DNA of 5,433 bases from Prevotellaceae bacterium. Lineage in GTDB: Bacteria > Bacteroidota > Bacteroidia > Bacteroidales > Bacteroidaceae. Under the pieces are notes generated by a model, which had not been told where the DNA came from, made no database searches, and saw only the letters and a program-made list of their open reading frames with translations. Location of the stretch: NCBI GenBank assembly GCA_015257125.1, contig JABZKU010000057.1, positions 1-5,433 on the forward strand. The letters are read 5' to 3'. Positions 1 to 5,433 of this stretch are shown here, piece by piece (position 1 is the first letter of the stretch; each line of letters opens with the position of its first letter). A program made the translations under genes and the position numbers.

Positions 1-229
1 ATCCCACATTGGACTCAATGGCGCAGTAGGGGCTGTCATCCTCATTGAGAATCGTCGCAAAGTAAACATTTTGTTGCTCATGCGCTTCGCGAGAGGCCAG
101 TTCCAAAAGGCCTTCTTTATTCTTTCGACGAGAATAGCGAGTCTTGTTGTAAACATCCAGTTGGGATAGAGTGGCTTCTTCTGTACCTATGTAATTACCA
201 ACCCAGGTTCTAATGAATATTGTCTTCAT
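1..229 (-). CDS. Unidentified protein, N-terminal 76 residues (gene runs off the window)
   Basis: Reading the minus strand from ATG at 229-227 gives 76 codons without a stop up to the window edge, so the 3' end is missing. The protein starts MKTIFIRTWVGNYIGTEE and continues as a soluble, charged sequence. It has a basic stretch (residues about 28-37, TRYSRRKNK), an acidic/Gln segment around EAHEQQN, and no signal peptide or membrane helix. I recognise no family, and 76 residues are too few to assign a function. Support for a real gene comes from an A-rich leader just before the ATG (GGAAAAAACTACAATTCGTT), typical of Bacteroidota starts without a Shine-Dalgarno, and a consensus promoter about 240 bases upstream. 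By hand count it is about 44% GC, clearly poorer than the helicase gene on its right, which hints at a different history. It lies downstream of the recF-helicase unit on the same strand but about 1 kb away, so it is probably transcribed separately. Confidence 0.7.
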   Translation of the reverse strand, partial: MKTIFIRTWVGNYIGTEEATLSQLDVYNKTRYSRRKNKEGLLELASREAHEQQNVYFATILNEDDSPYCAIESNVG

Positions 230-460
230 AACGAATTGTAGTTTTTTCCATTGATCTCTCTAAAGGACAGCACAGACATTACCGCAAGTTCCTGTGCATT
301 GCCCCTTTTTTGTTCGGCTAACCAAGTGTGAGAGGAGCTGTCTACATGCGCCATGCCACAATGGGGAGCACCATGTGTATCGTCAATGCCGAGAGCGTAG
401 AGAAGGCGTTGGCAAAGAGGCCTTGTGGCTGAACGGAGAGCGGAGAACTGTGTGTCTTTC
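230..460 (-). other. Probable long 5' leader of the left-end gene
   Basis: Between the predicted start of transcription (about 455-460) and the ATG at 229 lie about 230 bases in which I find no convincing gene. A weak stem of 6 base pairs (GCACAG at 270-275 with CTGTGC at 292-297, 16-base loop) and a segment with ACATG/CATGT near 338-375 could fold. I match no known riboswitch or RNA family. A minus-strand open frame of 80 codons ends at 226 and overlaps the gene start as ATGA, but its first codon (TTG at 468) lies inside the -7 box, so it is probably not translated as a whole. A shorter leader peptide from an internal ATG cannot be excluded. Confidence 0.35.
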
Positions 461-465
461 GATGG

Positions 466-497
466 CAAAGGTAGAAAAACGATTCGAGAAATACAAA
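466..497 (-). promoter_or_regulatory. Bacteroidota-type sigma-ABfr promoter for the left-end gene
   Basis: On the minus strand a TTTG (-33 box, 497-494) is followed after exactly 20 bases by TACCTTTG (-7 box, 473-466). This matches the known Bacteroides consensus TTTG, 19-21 bases, TAnnTTTG in both boxes and spacing. Transcription would start a few bases downstream, around 455-460, and run toward the ATG at 229. I found no equally good match elsewhere in the non-coding region on either strand. Function is inferred from sequence only. Confidence 0.7.
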
Positions 498-715
498 CCT
501 TTACAGAAGAAAAACTTGCGAATTTTGAAACTTGTGGTGTGCCGTCAAAAACAAGGGGACTTTTTGGGAAAACCTCTCGAGTTATTTTTCGAAACGCGCT
601 GTTTTGAGAAACAACAAGACTGGGGGAGGGGAAAGGCTACCTTGCGCAGGCGCGTAGACACGTGCGCGAACACGCGCTCGCGCATTACGCGCACACAGCT
701 GGTTCTCGATTTCTA
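498..715. other. Non-coding stretch with a GC-rich cluster at its right side
   Basis: This stretch lies upstream of the promoter. I see no convincing gene. A plus-strand open frame crosses it, but it also reads through the promoter and the GC repeats, and its product has no recognisable domain. The left half is A/T-rich with runs of A, and the right half turns sharply into CG-rich repeats from about 641. Confidence 0.4.
641..694. repeat. GC-rich inverted-repeat cluster
   Basis: Several short stems overlap here: GTGCGCG (662-668) with CGCGCAC (688-694), and GCGCG (664-668) with CGCGC (673-677) around a 4-base loop, plus the palindrome CACGTG at 659-664. Read on the minus strand, 694-676 gives GTGCGCGTAATGCGCGAG, close to the core of the hairpin at 902-922. 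It may therefore be an inverted, degenerate copy of that element. The alternating CG sequence makes chance similarity easy, so the kinship is tentative. Confidence 0.5.
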
Positions 716-722
716 TGTTCAC

Positions 723-773
723 CCTTCACCTTGTTATTCAATTTGCTGATTTATAAGATGATATAGGTGAAGG
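723..773. repeat. Inverted repeat, 9-bp arms, 33-base loop
   Basis: CCTTCACCT (723-731) pairs perfectly with AGGTGAAGG (765-773). The loop is A/T-rich. This is the leftmost pair of the CTTCACC array. Confidence 0.75.
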
Positions 774-789
774 AAGAGCCGTTTTTTTG

Positions 790-804
790 CTTCACCGGGT
801 GAAG
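790..804. repeat. 15-base near-palindrome, CTTCACC-G-GGTGAAG
   Basis: Two arms of 7 bases meet around a single G at 797. With only one base between the arms it resembles a dimeric protein-binding site more than an RNA hairpin, but no regulator is identified. It has the opposite arm order from the sites at 987 and 1070. Confidence 0.7.
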
Positions 805-862
805 GAAATTGTTTAATTGCCTTCACCCCATATTATTTTGAATATCAGCGGGTTCTGCGGTT

Positions 863-942
863 GAGGTGAAGAAGTGAAGGCAAAAAACGAAAAAAGCCAG
901 ACGCGCGCGTAACGTGCGCGCGAGGGAAAAAGTCTTCACCTC
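863..942. repeat. Composite element: 10-bp inverted arms enclosing a GC hairpin
   Basis: GAGGTGAAGA (863-872) pairs perfectly with TCTTCACCTC (933-942). Inside lie a second GTGAAGG (874-880), two A-tracts (882-887 and 890-895) and a CG-rich hairpin (902-922). The nested layout gives an 80-base unit with matched ends, like a small non-autonomous insertion, but no flanking target duplication is evident. Confidence 0.65.
882..922 (-). terminator. Terminator-like GC hairpin with two T-tracts (left copy)
   Basis: CGCGCGC (902-908) pairs with GCGCGCG (916-922) around a 7-base loop. On the minus strand the stem is followed by TCTGGC, then six T, CG and six T. This resembles a factor-independent terminator, though the first T-tract begins some 6 bases after the stem, which is farther than usual. 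It could back up the similar structure at 1129-1182 behind the helicase gene. Confidence 0.4.
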
Positions 943-986
943 TTTGGACGATTTCGCGTAAGTGATTTGTACATAGTGGTTTAGGC

Positions 987-1000
987 GTGAAGCCTTCACC
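987..1000. repeat. Near-palindrome GTGAAG-C-CTTCAC (copy 1)
   Basis: Arms of 6 bases (987-992 and 994-999) flank a single C. The same 14 bases, GTGAAGCCTTCACC, recur exactly at 1071-1084, 84 bases away. Confidence 0.7.
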
Positions 1001-1069
1001 TTTTTCGTTCTTTCCGTCACAGCCGGCCGAGTGATGATTTTCGGCACGCTGCGACGGAGGGGCTTTTGA

Positions 1070-1084
1070 GGTGAAGCCTTCACC
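1070..1084. repeat. Near-palindrome GGTGAAG-C-CTTCACC (copy 2)
   Basis: Arms of 7 bases surround a C at 1077. The right arm continues as CCCCT and can also pair, with a bulge, with AGGGG..GGTGAAG at 1114-1126, so alternative foldings are possible. Confidence 0.7.
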
Positions 1085-1128
1085 CCTATTGTCTTGTCAA
1101 TCAGAAGATTGTGAGGGGTGGTGAAGGC

Positions 1129-1182
1129 AAAAATGAAAAACGGTGGACGCGCGCGCACGCGAGGAGAAGGGTGCGCGCGCGT
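1129..1182 (-). terminator. Perfect 12-bp hairpin, likely terminator of the helicase unit
   Basis: ACGCGCGCGCAC (1147-1158) pairs perfectly with GTGCGCGCGCGT (1171-1182) around a 12-base loop. It begins 35 bases past the helicase stop codon. On the minus strand the stem is followed by CCACCG, five T, CA and five T. Position, stem strength and T-tracts fit a transcription terminator, but the 6-base gap before the T-tract is not ideal. On the plus strand only four T follow. The hairpin is also the second copy of a repeated module (see 874-922), so it may serve both roles. Confidence 0.55.
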
Positions 1183-1217
1183 CGTTTTGGGGAGAGAGTC
1201 GGTATGCCTCCACCACT

Positions 1218-4200
1218 TCACTGCCCGGGCTCACAAAATTCGATCAGTTCGCCGAAGAGGGGGACGCGTTCCAACAAGGGGCGGTGGCCGACAATCAGCA
1301 TGCGTTCGCGCGCACGGGTCAGCGCCACGTTGAGTTTGCGGTCGACCCATTGTCCGCACTCGTCTTCAAACTGCGTGCCGCAGAGGAAGGCCAGTTGTGA
1401 AGCGCGGCTGACGGTGAAGCCGTAGATGATGGTGTTGCACTCCGAACCTTGGAAACGCTCGACGGTGTCGATGGTCACGTCGGCCAGTTCGGGGTGTGCC
1501 GATTGGAGCAGGGCATTGCGCACCAAGGCGATCTGCCGGCGATAGGGGACGATGATGCCCAAGTCTTTGCGGGGATCGAAACGGCCGTTTTGCGCTGCGA
1601 AGCGTTCGTACTCTTCGACGGAGAGGCGAGCGATGAGGCGGGCTTCGGCGGGGTTGCCCTTGGGGGAGTGGCCCAACTCCAAAGCGTCGGGCGCACAGTC
1701 GTAGAAGGCGACGCGCGGCAGGGCGATCGTCGCTTCTTGGTGGGCGAGGGGGATGGGACAGAGTTTGCCTTCGTAGAATTGTCGGCTGGGGAAATCGGCC
1801 ACCTCGGGGTGCATGCGCCCTTGGCGCGTGAAGTCGTGGCGACAATCGGCAGGGATGCGCTCGATGAAGCGTTCGAAAAACGAGCGCCGACAATCCGTCA
1901 CACCCATAGCGCGCAACGCGGGTTCGCTGACGAGGCTTTCGGAGGCCGGTTGCTGCACGACGGCCGGCAGTTGGCGGTGGTCGCCGATCAGCACAAAACG
2001 ATCGATGAGCGGCCGTCCGTCGGTGTGCGCCATGATGAGCGGCAAGAGGTGCGGCTCGAGGAGTTGGGAGGCTTCGTCGATGATGGCCAGCGAGAAATGC
2101 TTGCCGGTCATCTTCGTGACGGCCGAACTCAGCGAGAGGGTGGTGCCCACCACCACGCGCACGTTTTGCACCAGTTGCTTCACCTCGTCGAGTTGTTTGA
2201 GGGCGCGGGTTTGGGCATCGAGCAGATAGGGGCGATAGGCCGGGGCGCAATTCATTTCGTTGCCCACGCGCACAAATTCGATGTGGGCTTCGACCAGTTT
2301 GCCGCAAATCTCGTCGACGGCGCGATTGGTGAAGGCGCCGAGCAGTACTTGCGCTGTGGGTTCGGACAGCTCTTCGCGCAGCAGGCTCATCAGGCCTTTG
2401 GAGGTCTTGCCCGTGCCGGGAGGGCCGACCAAGAGGAAGAGGTCGCGGGCGGCTTTGGCCTTGCGCACCAATTCGGTGAGCTCCTCGTTTTCGGGTAGGG
2501 TGAGCAGGTCGGCCGACGCGTCGAAGGCCGGTTGTCGCTGTCCGAGCACCCATGCGCGGCGGTCGGCGGGGCCGGTGAGCAGGTCGTAGAGCCCGCGATA
2601 GAAACTTTGCGTGCCGGCGTCCATGAAGTCGGGTTCGATCGCCCAACTCTGGCCTTCGCGCAGGGAGAAAACCTTGGGGTCGGTCTGTGCCTCGCGGAGG
2701 GTGACAACGATTTCGTCTTCCAACAGTTGGCTTACGGTGGCGCGAAACACCATGTCGCGGCGCAGATCGGGTTCGTGCGCCGTTTCGTAGCGATAGAGCA
2801 CCACGATGTCGCCGGCGCGGAAGTTGGGCGGCGCGGCCACTTCTTCGTTTTCGTCGGCTGTGGGGAGGGCCAGGTGCAAGTGCTTCACGCCGTGGTTCTC
2901 CTTGTCGGCTTCGGTGGAGAGGAGACGGAGGTCGGTGAGAATGCTGCCCACTTCGCGCTTTTCGGCCGTGGTGCATTGCCATGCCGCGGCAAATCCGCTC
3001 GCTTCTTTCTCGGAACTGCCGAAGTGGCTCAGGAGGTTCTCGCGCACGAGGAAGCGGTGGAAACGATAGAAATAGGCCAAGGCCGTTGCGTCGGCGGTGT
3101 GGAAGGGGGCAAGCAGGAGTTCGACTTGCGGCCGAATATGGCTATTCCACAACGGTTCGGCCTTTCCCGGTTGGTGCAAGTCCTCGGGCGAAAGTTGCTC
3201 GATGAAATGGCGCATGCCGGTGCGGGCAAACTCCATTTCGCGCGCCACGATCTCGTTGCGGATGCGGAAGGCTTCGCGCAGGCGGTCGGGCGCATTGGGA
3301 ATGGGCCACATGCTTTTCTCATCGGGATATTTGGAGTAGAGCAGATAGCCCTGTAAATGACTGTAAGGCTGTTGGAAAGCGTAGTGGCGCATGGCCATGT
3401 AGAGCATGAGCTGGATCTCGTGCTCGGGGTAGGCAGTGCGGTTGAACTCGTCGATTTTCCCACTTTTTTGTTCCACCACGACGGTGCCGTCGGGCTTCAT
3501 GAGGTCGATGCGCCCCTGCAAACCGAGCATTTCGCAAAAGAAGGAGGGTTCGATGCACACGCCCTCTTCGCCGGAGAGGTGGAGCTGGTGCTTGAACGTG
3601 GTTTGGCTCAAACGGCGGAGATTGCGCTGCTGGGCTTGTGCGTTTTGGTGAAAACTTTGGCGATCGACGGGGCAGGAGGCGAAGTCGAGGGCGTGGTCGG
3701 CGAAAAAGCGGCGTACGGTGTCGACGTAATCGGCATGGAGCTCGTGCACTTCCTCGTCGAGCATCTGTCCGCTCAGATTACCGAGCAGGGTGGCTTCGGA
3801 GGCGACGAAGGGATCGAACTTTTTCAGCACGTGCCACGCCGACCGCGTGCCGGTGGGGCGGATGCACTGCGCCACGGCGGTGACGCTGACCAAATAGTCG
3901 GGCTCGACAATGATGAGTTCGGGGAAGAGATGGTCGTTTTCGCGACGGAGAGCCACGAGATTGAGCTGCGTGTTGGGTTCAACCAGGGTGAGCAGATAGG
4001 TGAAGTCGCGGCCGCCCGTGGCATCGGAGGTGAGGGGAAGGCGATATTCGGTGTCGTCGTACAGGTCGGTGGGGCTGACGAGGAGGGCGTGGGTGAGCAC
4101 CTGATTGACCACCACGCGCCAACATTTTTCGGAGAGTGTACCCTTGGGCGTGGCGGAGGTGAGGTGCTCGGGCAGGAGGGCGGCGAGTTCAGCCGGAATG

Positions 4201-4541
4201 GGGGCTTGTTTCAGACAGGCGACCAAGTCGGCCAAGGCGCGGAGGTCGCCGGGCAGGCGAGTGGTGAGTTCGTCGAGCGACGCCTCGTCGGCGCGTCGCC
4301 AACGCACGCGGAAGTCGTTGGCGGCGTGGTAGAGCGCAGAGGAGAATCCGAGTTGCGCGTGCAGATAGTGCAGACGCGAGAAGGCGCCGGAGAACGAAGC
4401 CGGCGCATCGGCCGTGGTTTCGTTCACCAGTTCGACAAAAAGGCGATAGGCCATGCCGCAGCGGCGGCGAATGTCGTAGGCTTCGGCCTGCAAGCAGCGG
4501 CGAATGTCGTTGTAATAGTAGTCGGCAGGGGTGAATTCCAT
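1218..4541 (-). CDS. Dna2-like nuclease-helicase: Cas4/RecB-type PD-(D/E)XK nuclease plus Upf1-like SF1 helicase
   Basis: The 1107-residue protein probably unwinds DNA with ATP and cuts single-stranded ends or flaps in the cytoplasm. Residues 1-240 are unassigned. The nuclease region (about 250-400) shows GRIDLM (Asp346), VVEQKSGK (Glu357, Lys359) and QLMLY (Gln377-Tyr381), the active-site set of Dna2/Cas4/RecB nucleases. A beta-rich segment (about 575-630, GDIVVLYRYE) may be the barrel domain of this helicase group. The helicase part has GPPGTGKT (706-713), TNRAVDEI (738-745), IDEAS (821-825), GDHRQLP (853-859), RQGRMHP (906-912), TVERFQGSE (1026-1034) and NVALTRARER (1071-1080), so all core motifs look intact. 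The iron-sulfur cysteine cluster expected after QxxxY in eukaryotic Dna2 is absent. The start at 4541 lies 24 bases after the DUF721 stop, without a clear Shine-Dalgarno, which suggests an operon. Family assignment is firm; substrate and cellular role are inferred. Confidence 0.9.
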   Translation of the reverse strand: MEFTPADYYYNDIRRCLQAEAYDIRRRCGMAYRLFVELVNETTADAPASFSGAFSRLHYLHAQLGFSSALYHAANDFRVRWRRADEASLDELTTRLPGDLRALADLVACLKQAPIPAELAALLPEHLTSATPKGTLSEKCWRVVVNQVLTHALLVSPTDLYDDTEYRLPLTSDATGGRDFTYLLTLVEPNTQLNLVALRRENDHLFPELIIVEPDYLVSVTAVAQCIRPTGTRSAWHVLKKFDPFVASEATLLGNLSGQMLDEEVHELHADYVDTVRRFFADHALDFASCPVDRQSFHQNAQAQQRNLRRLSQTTFKHQLHLSGEEGVCIEPSFFCEMLGLQGRIDLMKPDGTVVVEQKSGKIDEFNRTAYPEHEIQLMLYMAMRHYAFQQPYSHLQGYLLYSKYPDEKSMWPIPNAPDRLREAFRIRNEIVAREMEFARTGMRHFIEQLSPEDLHQPGKAEPLWNSHIRPQVELLLAPFHTADATALAYFYRFHRFLVRENLLSHFGSSEKEASGFAAAWQCTTAEKREVGSILTDLRLLSTEADKENHGVKHLHLALPTADENEEVAAPPNFRAGDIVVLYRYETAHEPDLRRDMVFRATVSQLLEDEIVVTLREAQTDPKVFSLREGQSWAIEPDFMDAGTQSFYRGLYDLLTGPADRRAWVLGQRQPAFDASADLLTLPENEELTELVRKAKAARDLFLLVGPPGTGKTSKGLMSLLREELSEPTAQVLLGAFTNRAVDEICGKLVEAHIEFVRVGNEMNCAPAYRPYLLDAQTRALKQLDEVKQLVQNVRVVVGTTLSLSSAVTKMTGKHFSLAIIDEASQLLEPHLLPLIMAHTDGRPLIDRFVLIGDHRQLPAVVQQPASESLVSEPALRAMGVTDCRRSFFERFIERIPADCRHDFTRQGRMHPEVADFPSRQFYEGKLCPIPLAHQEATIALPRVAFYDCAPDALELGHSPKGNPAEARLIARLSVEEYERFAAQNGRFDPRKDLGIIVPYRRQIALVRNALLQSAHPELADVTIDTVERFQGSECNTIIYGFTVSRASQLAFLCGTQFEDECGQWVDRKLNVALTRARERMLIVGHRPLLERVPLFGELIEFCEPGQ

Positions 4542-4565
4542 AGTAAGGCGGTGGAGTGTATGAGG

Positions 4566-4856
4566 TTAGCAGAATTTGAGGTCGTAGATGACGGTGCTGC
4601 CCACGATGTCGTTGAGGCGGCGCACGAGTTGCTGGCGCATCATGGAGAGCTGGGTGCGGAGTGCCGGGGTGCGCACTTCGATCCACAGCGCCTGTTCGCG
4701 CACAAAGCGGGCAGTGGTGTACGCGGCGATGGCGCTACCGGCCGCTTGAGGCCAAGCTTGTACGGCACGGTATTCGAGCAGGGGAGTTTCCAACCCATTT
4801 TCGCGGAGGAACATGCCCAGCACGTCCCCCACCATTTCAGTCCTTTTGCGTTTCAT
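4566..4856 (-). CDS. DUF721 / DciA-like protein
   Basis: This 96-residue protein begins MKRKRTEMVGDVLGMFLREN and matches the short DUF721 proteins of Bacteroidota: a basic start, a helix ending in FLRENGLE, the AWPQAAG segment, then ARFVREQALWIEVRTPALRTQLSMM and RRLNDIVG. The family includes DciA, which in other bacteria binds the replicative helicase DnaB and helps it act, replacing DnaC-type loaders; here that role is inferred. I chose ATG at 4856, inside the end of recF (20-base overlap), because relatives usually start M-[RK]-R-K. The upstream codons of the longer open frame lie within recF and look non-native (Ser, Thr and Pro rich). ATG at 4835 is an alternative: it has AAAAGG a few bases upstream and starts just after the recF stop. 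The next gene follows after 24 bases. Overlap with recF suggests coupled translation. Confidence 0.85.
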   Translation of the reverse strand: MKRKRTEMVGDVLGMFLRENGLETPLLEYRAVQAWPQAAGSAIAAYTTARFVREQALWIEVRTPALRTQLSMMRQQLVRRLNDIVGSTVIYDLKFC

Positions 4857-5433
4857 CGTGGGGCGTAGAAGAAGGTTCGCATCGAATTTGTCCGTGTTCG
4901 ACCACAAAGAGGCGATAGTCGCGGTGGGTGGCGGCAAGGATGCTGTCGAGGTGGTCGCGGTTGGTGTCGGTGATGAAGATTTGTCCAAAGTCGTCGCCGC
5001 TCACATAGTCGACAATGCAGCTCACGCGGCCGGCGTCGAGTTTGTCGAAAATGTCGTCGAGCAACAAGAGGGGCGTGCGTCGCTCACCGTGGTTTTTGAG
5101 ATAGAGGAATTGCGCCAATTTCATGGCGATGAAGAAGGTCTTGATCTGTCCTTGCGAGGCTTCTCGGCGCACGCTGTGGCCGTTCATCTGCAAGTCGAGG
5201 TTGTCCTTGTGGGGGCCGTGGAGGGTGTGGCCGACGATGTGTTCGCGGACACGACCTTCGCGCAATATCGGGGCAAGTGCGCCACGGTCGCCGTGACTCT
5301 CGTAGGTGATGCTCACCGTTTCGGCTGCGGCATTGCAAAGTCGGGCGTAGAGGGGGGCGAAAATGGGTTGAAAGGCTTCGACAAATTCGCGTCGGGTGGT
5401 GTAGATCACGGCGGCATCGGCGTCCATCAGGGT
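4837..5433 (-). CDS. recF: DNA replication and repair protein RecF, C-terminal part
   Basis: The frame enters from the right edge and gives the last 198 or so residues of RecF, usually about 360-370 long. The N-terminal ATP-binding loop is outside the window. RecF is an SMC/ABC-type ATPase that binds single/double-strand junctions and, with RecO and RecR, helps load RecA at gaps. Counting from the Met at 5427, visible landmarks are GPHKDNL (71-77, the usual GPHRDD motif), SQGQIKT (91-97, ABC signature), LLLLDDIFDKLD (120-131, Walker B and D-loop) and FITDTN (151-156). That Met is internal, since the frame stays open to the edge (Thr-Leu before it). All conserved residues in this half look intact. 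The C-terminal tail after GQIRCE is short and polar, and overlaps the start of the DUF721 gene. Confidence 0.95.
   Translation of the reverse strand, partial: TLMDADAAVIYTTRREFVEAFQPIFAPLYARLCNAAAETVSITYESHGDRGALAPILREGRVREHIVGHTLHGPHKDNLDLQMNGHSVRREASQGQIKTFFIAMKLAQFLYLKNHGERRTPLLLLDDIFDKLDAGRVSCIVDYVSGDDFGQIFITDTNRDHLDSILAATHRDYRLFVVEHGQIRCEPSSTPHDETQKD

Larger units (their letters stand above)
720..1127. repeat. Array of CTTCACC / GGTGAAG inverted repeats
   Basis: About a dozen copies of CTTCACC or its complement, often extended to CCTTCACCCC or GAGGTGAAG, occur in 400 bases in alternating orientation, so that neighbours can pair. Copies lie at about 723-731, 765-773, 790-796, 798-804, 820-829, 863-872, 874-880, 933-942, 987-1000, 1070-1086 and 1120-1127. 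Spacing is irregular, so this is neither a tandem repeat nor a CRISPR array. The spurious peptides it would encode are rich in Ser, Pro, Phe and Thr. I believe similar TTCACC-rich intergenic repeats occur in other Bacteroidales, but I cannot check this here. Confidence 0.8.

Noticed and set aside
226..468. Minus-strand open frame of 80 codons ending at the start of the left-end gene
   Set aside because: Its TTG start is inside the -7 box, and the sequence is not protein-like. A shorter leader peptide remains possible.
563..590. Plus-strand promoter-like TTTG ... TATTTTTC
   Set aside because: Spacing is 16 bases rather than 19-21, the -7 box has a mismatch, and no gene follows.
294..749. Plus-strand open frame of 151 codons
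   Set aside because: It reads through the minus-strand promoter and the CG repeats, has an odd Cys/Arg-rich composition and no recognisable domain or promoter.
720..1190. CRISPR array
   Set aside because: The repeats are short, alternate in orientation and have irregular spacing; no cas genes are present. The Cas4-like domain belongs to a Dna2-type helicase.
230..1217. Replication origin near recF
   Set aside because: I saw no DnaA boxes of the TTATCCACA type and no dnaA or dnaN nearby.
823..1221. Minus-strand open frame of 132 codons right after the helicase stop (GTGA overlap)
   Set aside because: It runs through the hairpins and CTTCACC repeats, and the product is low-complexity with repeated Phe/Thr/Arg segments. 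The overlap with the stop is probably chance.
1449..2498. Plus-strand open frame of 349 codons
   Set aside because: Antisense shadow of the helicase domain; no motif of its own.
1366..2982. Minus-strand open frame of 538 codons
   Set aside because: It overlaps the helicase motifs in another frame and gives an Arg/Pro/His-rich product typical of a GC shadow.
3357..4868. Plus-strand open frame of 503 codons
   Set aside because: It lies opposite the helicase and DUF721 genes, whose motifs are intact. Its product is a Gly/Val/Glu-rich shadow with no recognisable domain, as expected opposite a GC-rich gene.

Overview
The window looks like chromosomal DNA from a member of the Bacteroidota, probably the Bacteroidales. 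The reasons are a DUF721/DciA protein directly after recF, start codons mostly without Shine-Dalgarno sequences, and a promoter of the Bacteroides type (TTTG, 20 bases, TACCTTTG). The genome is fairly GC-rich for this phylum: two lines I counted inside the large helicase gene were 58% and 72% GC. I cannot name the genus.

All genes I can support lie on the minus strand, so the biology reads from right to left. At 4837-5433 is the C-terminal part of recF, cut by the window edge. A small DUF721/DciA-like gene (4566-4856) overlaps its end by 20 bases. After 24 bases comes a large gene (1218-4541) for a Dna2-like protein, a Cas4/RecB-type nuclease domain fused to an Upf1-like superfamily 1 helicase. 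The tight packing suggests one transcription unit for replication and repair: RecF loads recombination proteins at gaps, DciA-type proteins assist the replicative helicase, and the nuclease-helicase would process DNA ends, flaps or stalled forks.

Positions 230-1217 hold no convincing gene. The right half (about 720-1190) is a dense set of inverted repeats built on CTTCACC/GGTGAAG, interleaved with GC-rich hairpins of alternating CG. Two of these hairpins have the same layout and are followed, on the minus strand, by two T-tracts, so they may terminate transcription from the recF-helicase unit. A third GC cluster (641-694) appears to carry an inverted copy of the hairpin core.

At the left end (1-229) is the start of another minus-strand gene that runs out of the window. 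Its 76 visible codons are open and it is about 44% GC, poorer than its neighbours. I do not recognise the product. A good Bacteroidota promoter at 466-497 would transcribe it through a leader of about 230 bases.

The genes at the right are mostly ordinary housekeeping. The parts most worth a second look are the repeat-filled intergenic region, the missing iron-sulfur cysteines in the Dna2-like protein, and the unidentified gene with its long leader. I see no clear sign of a wholly new system.
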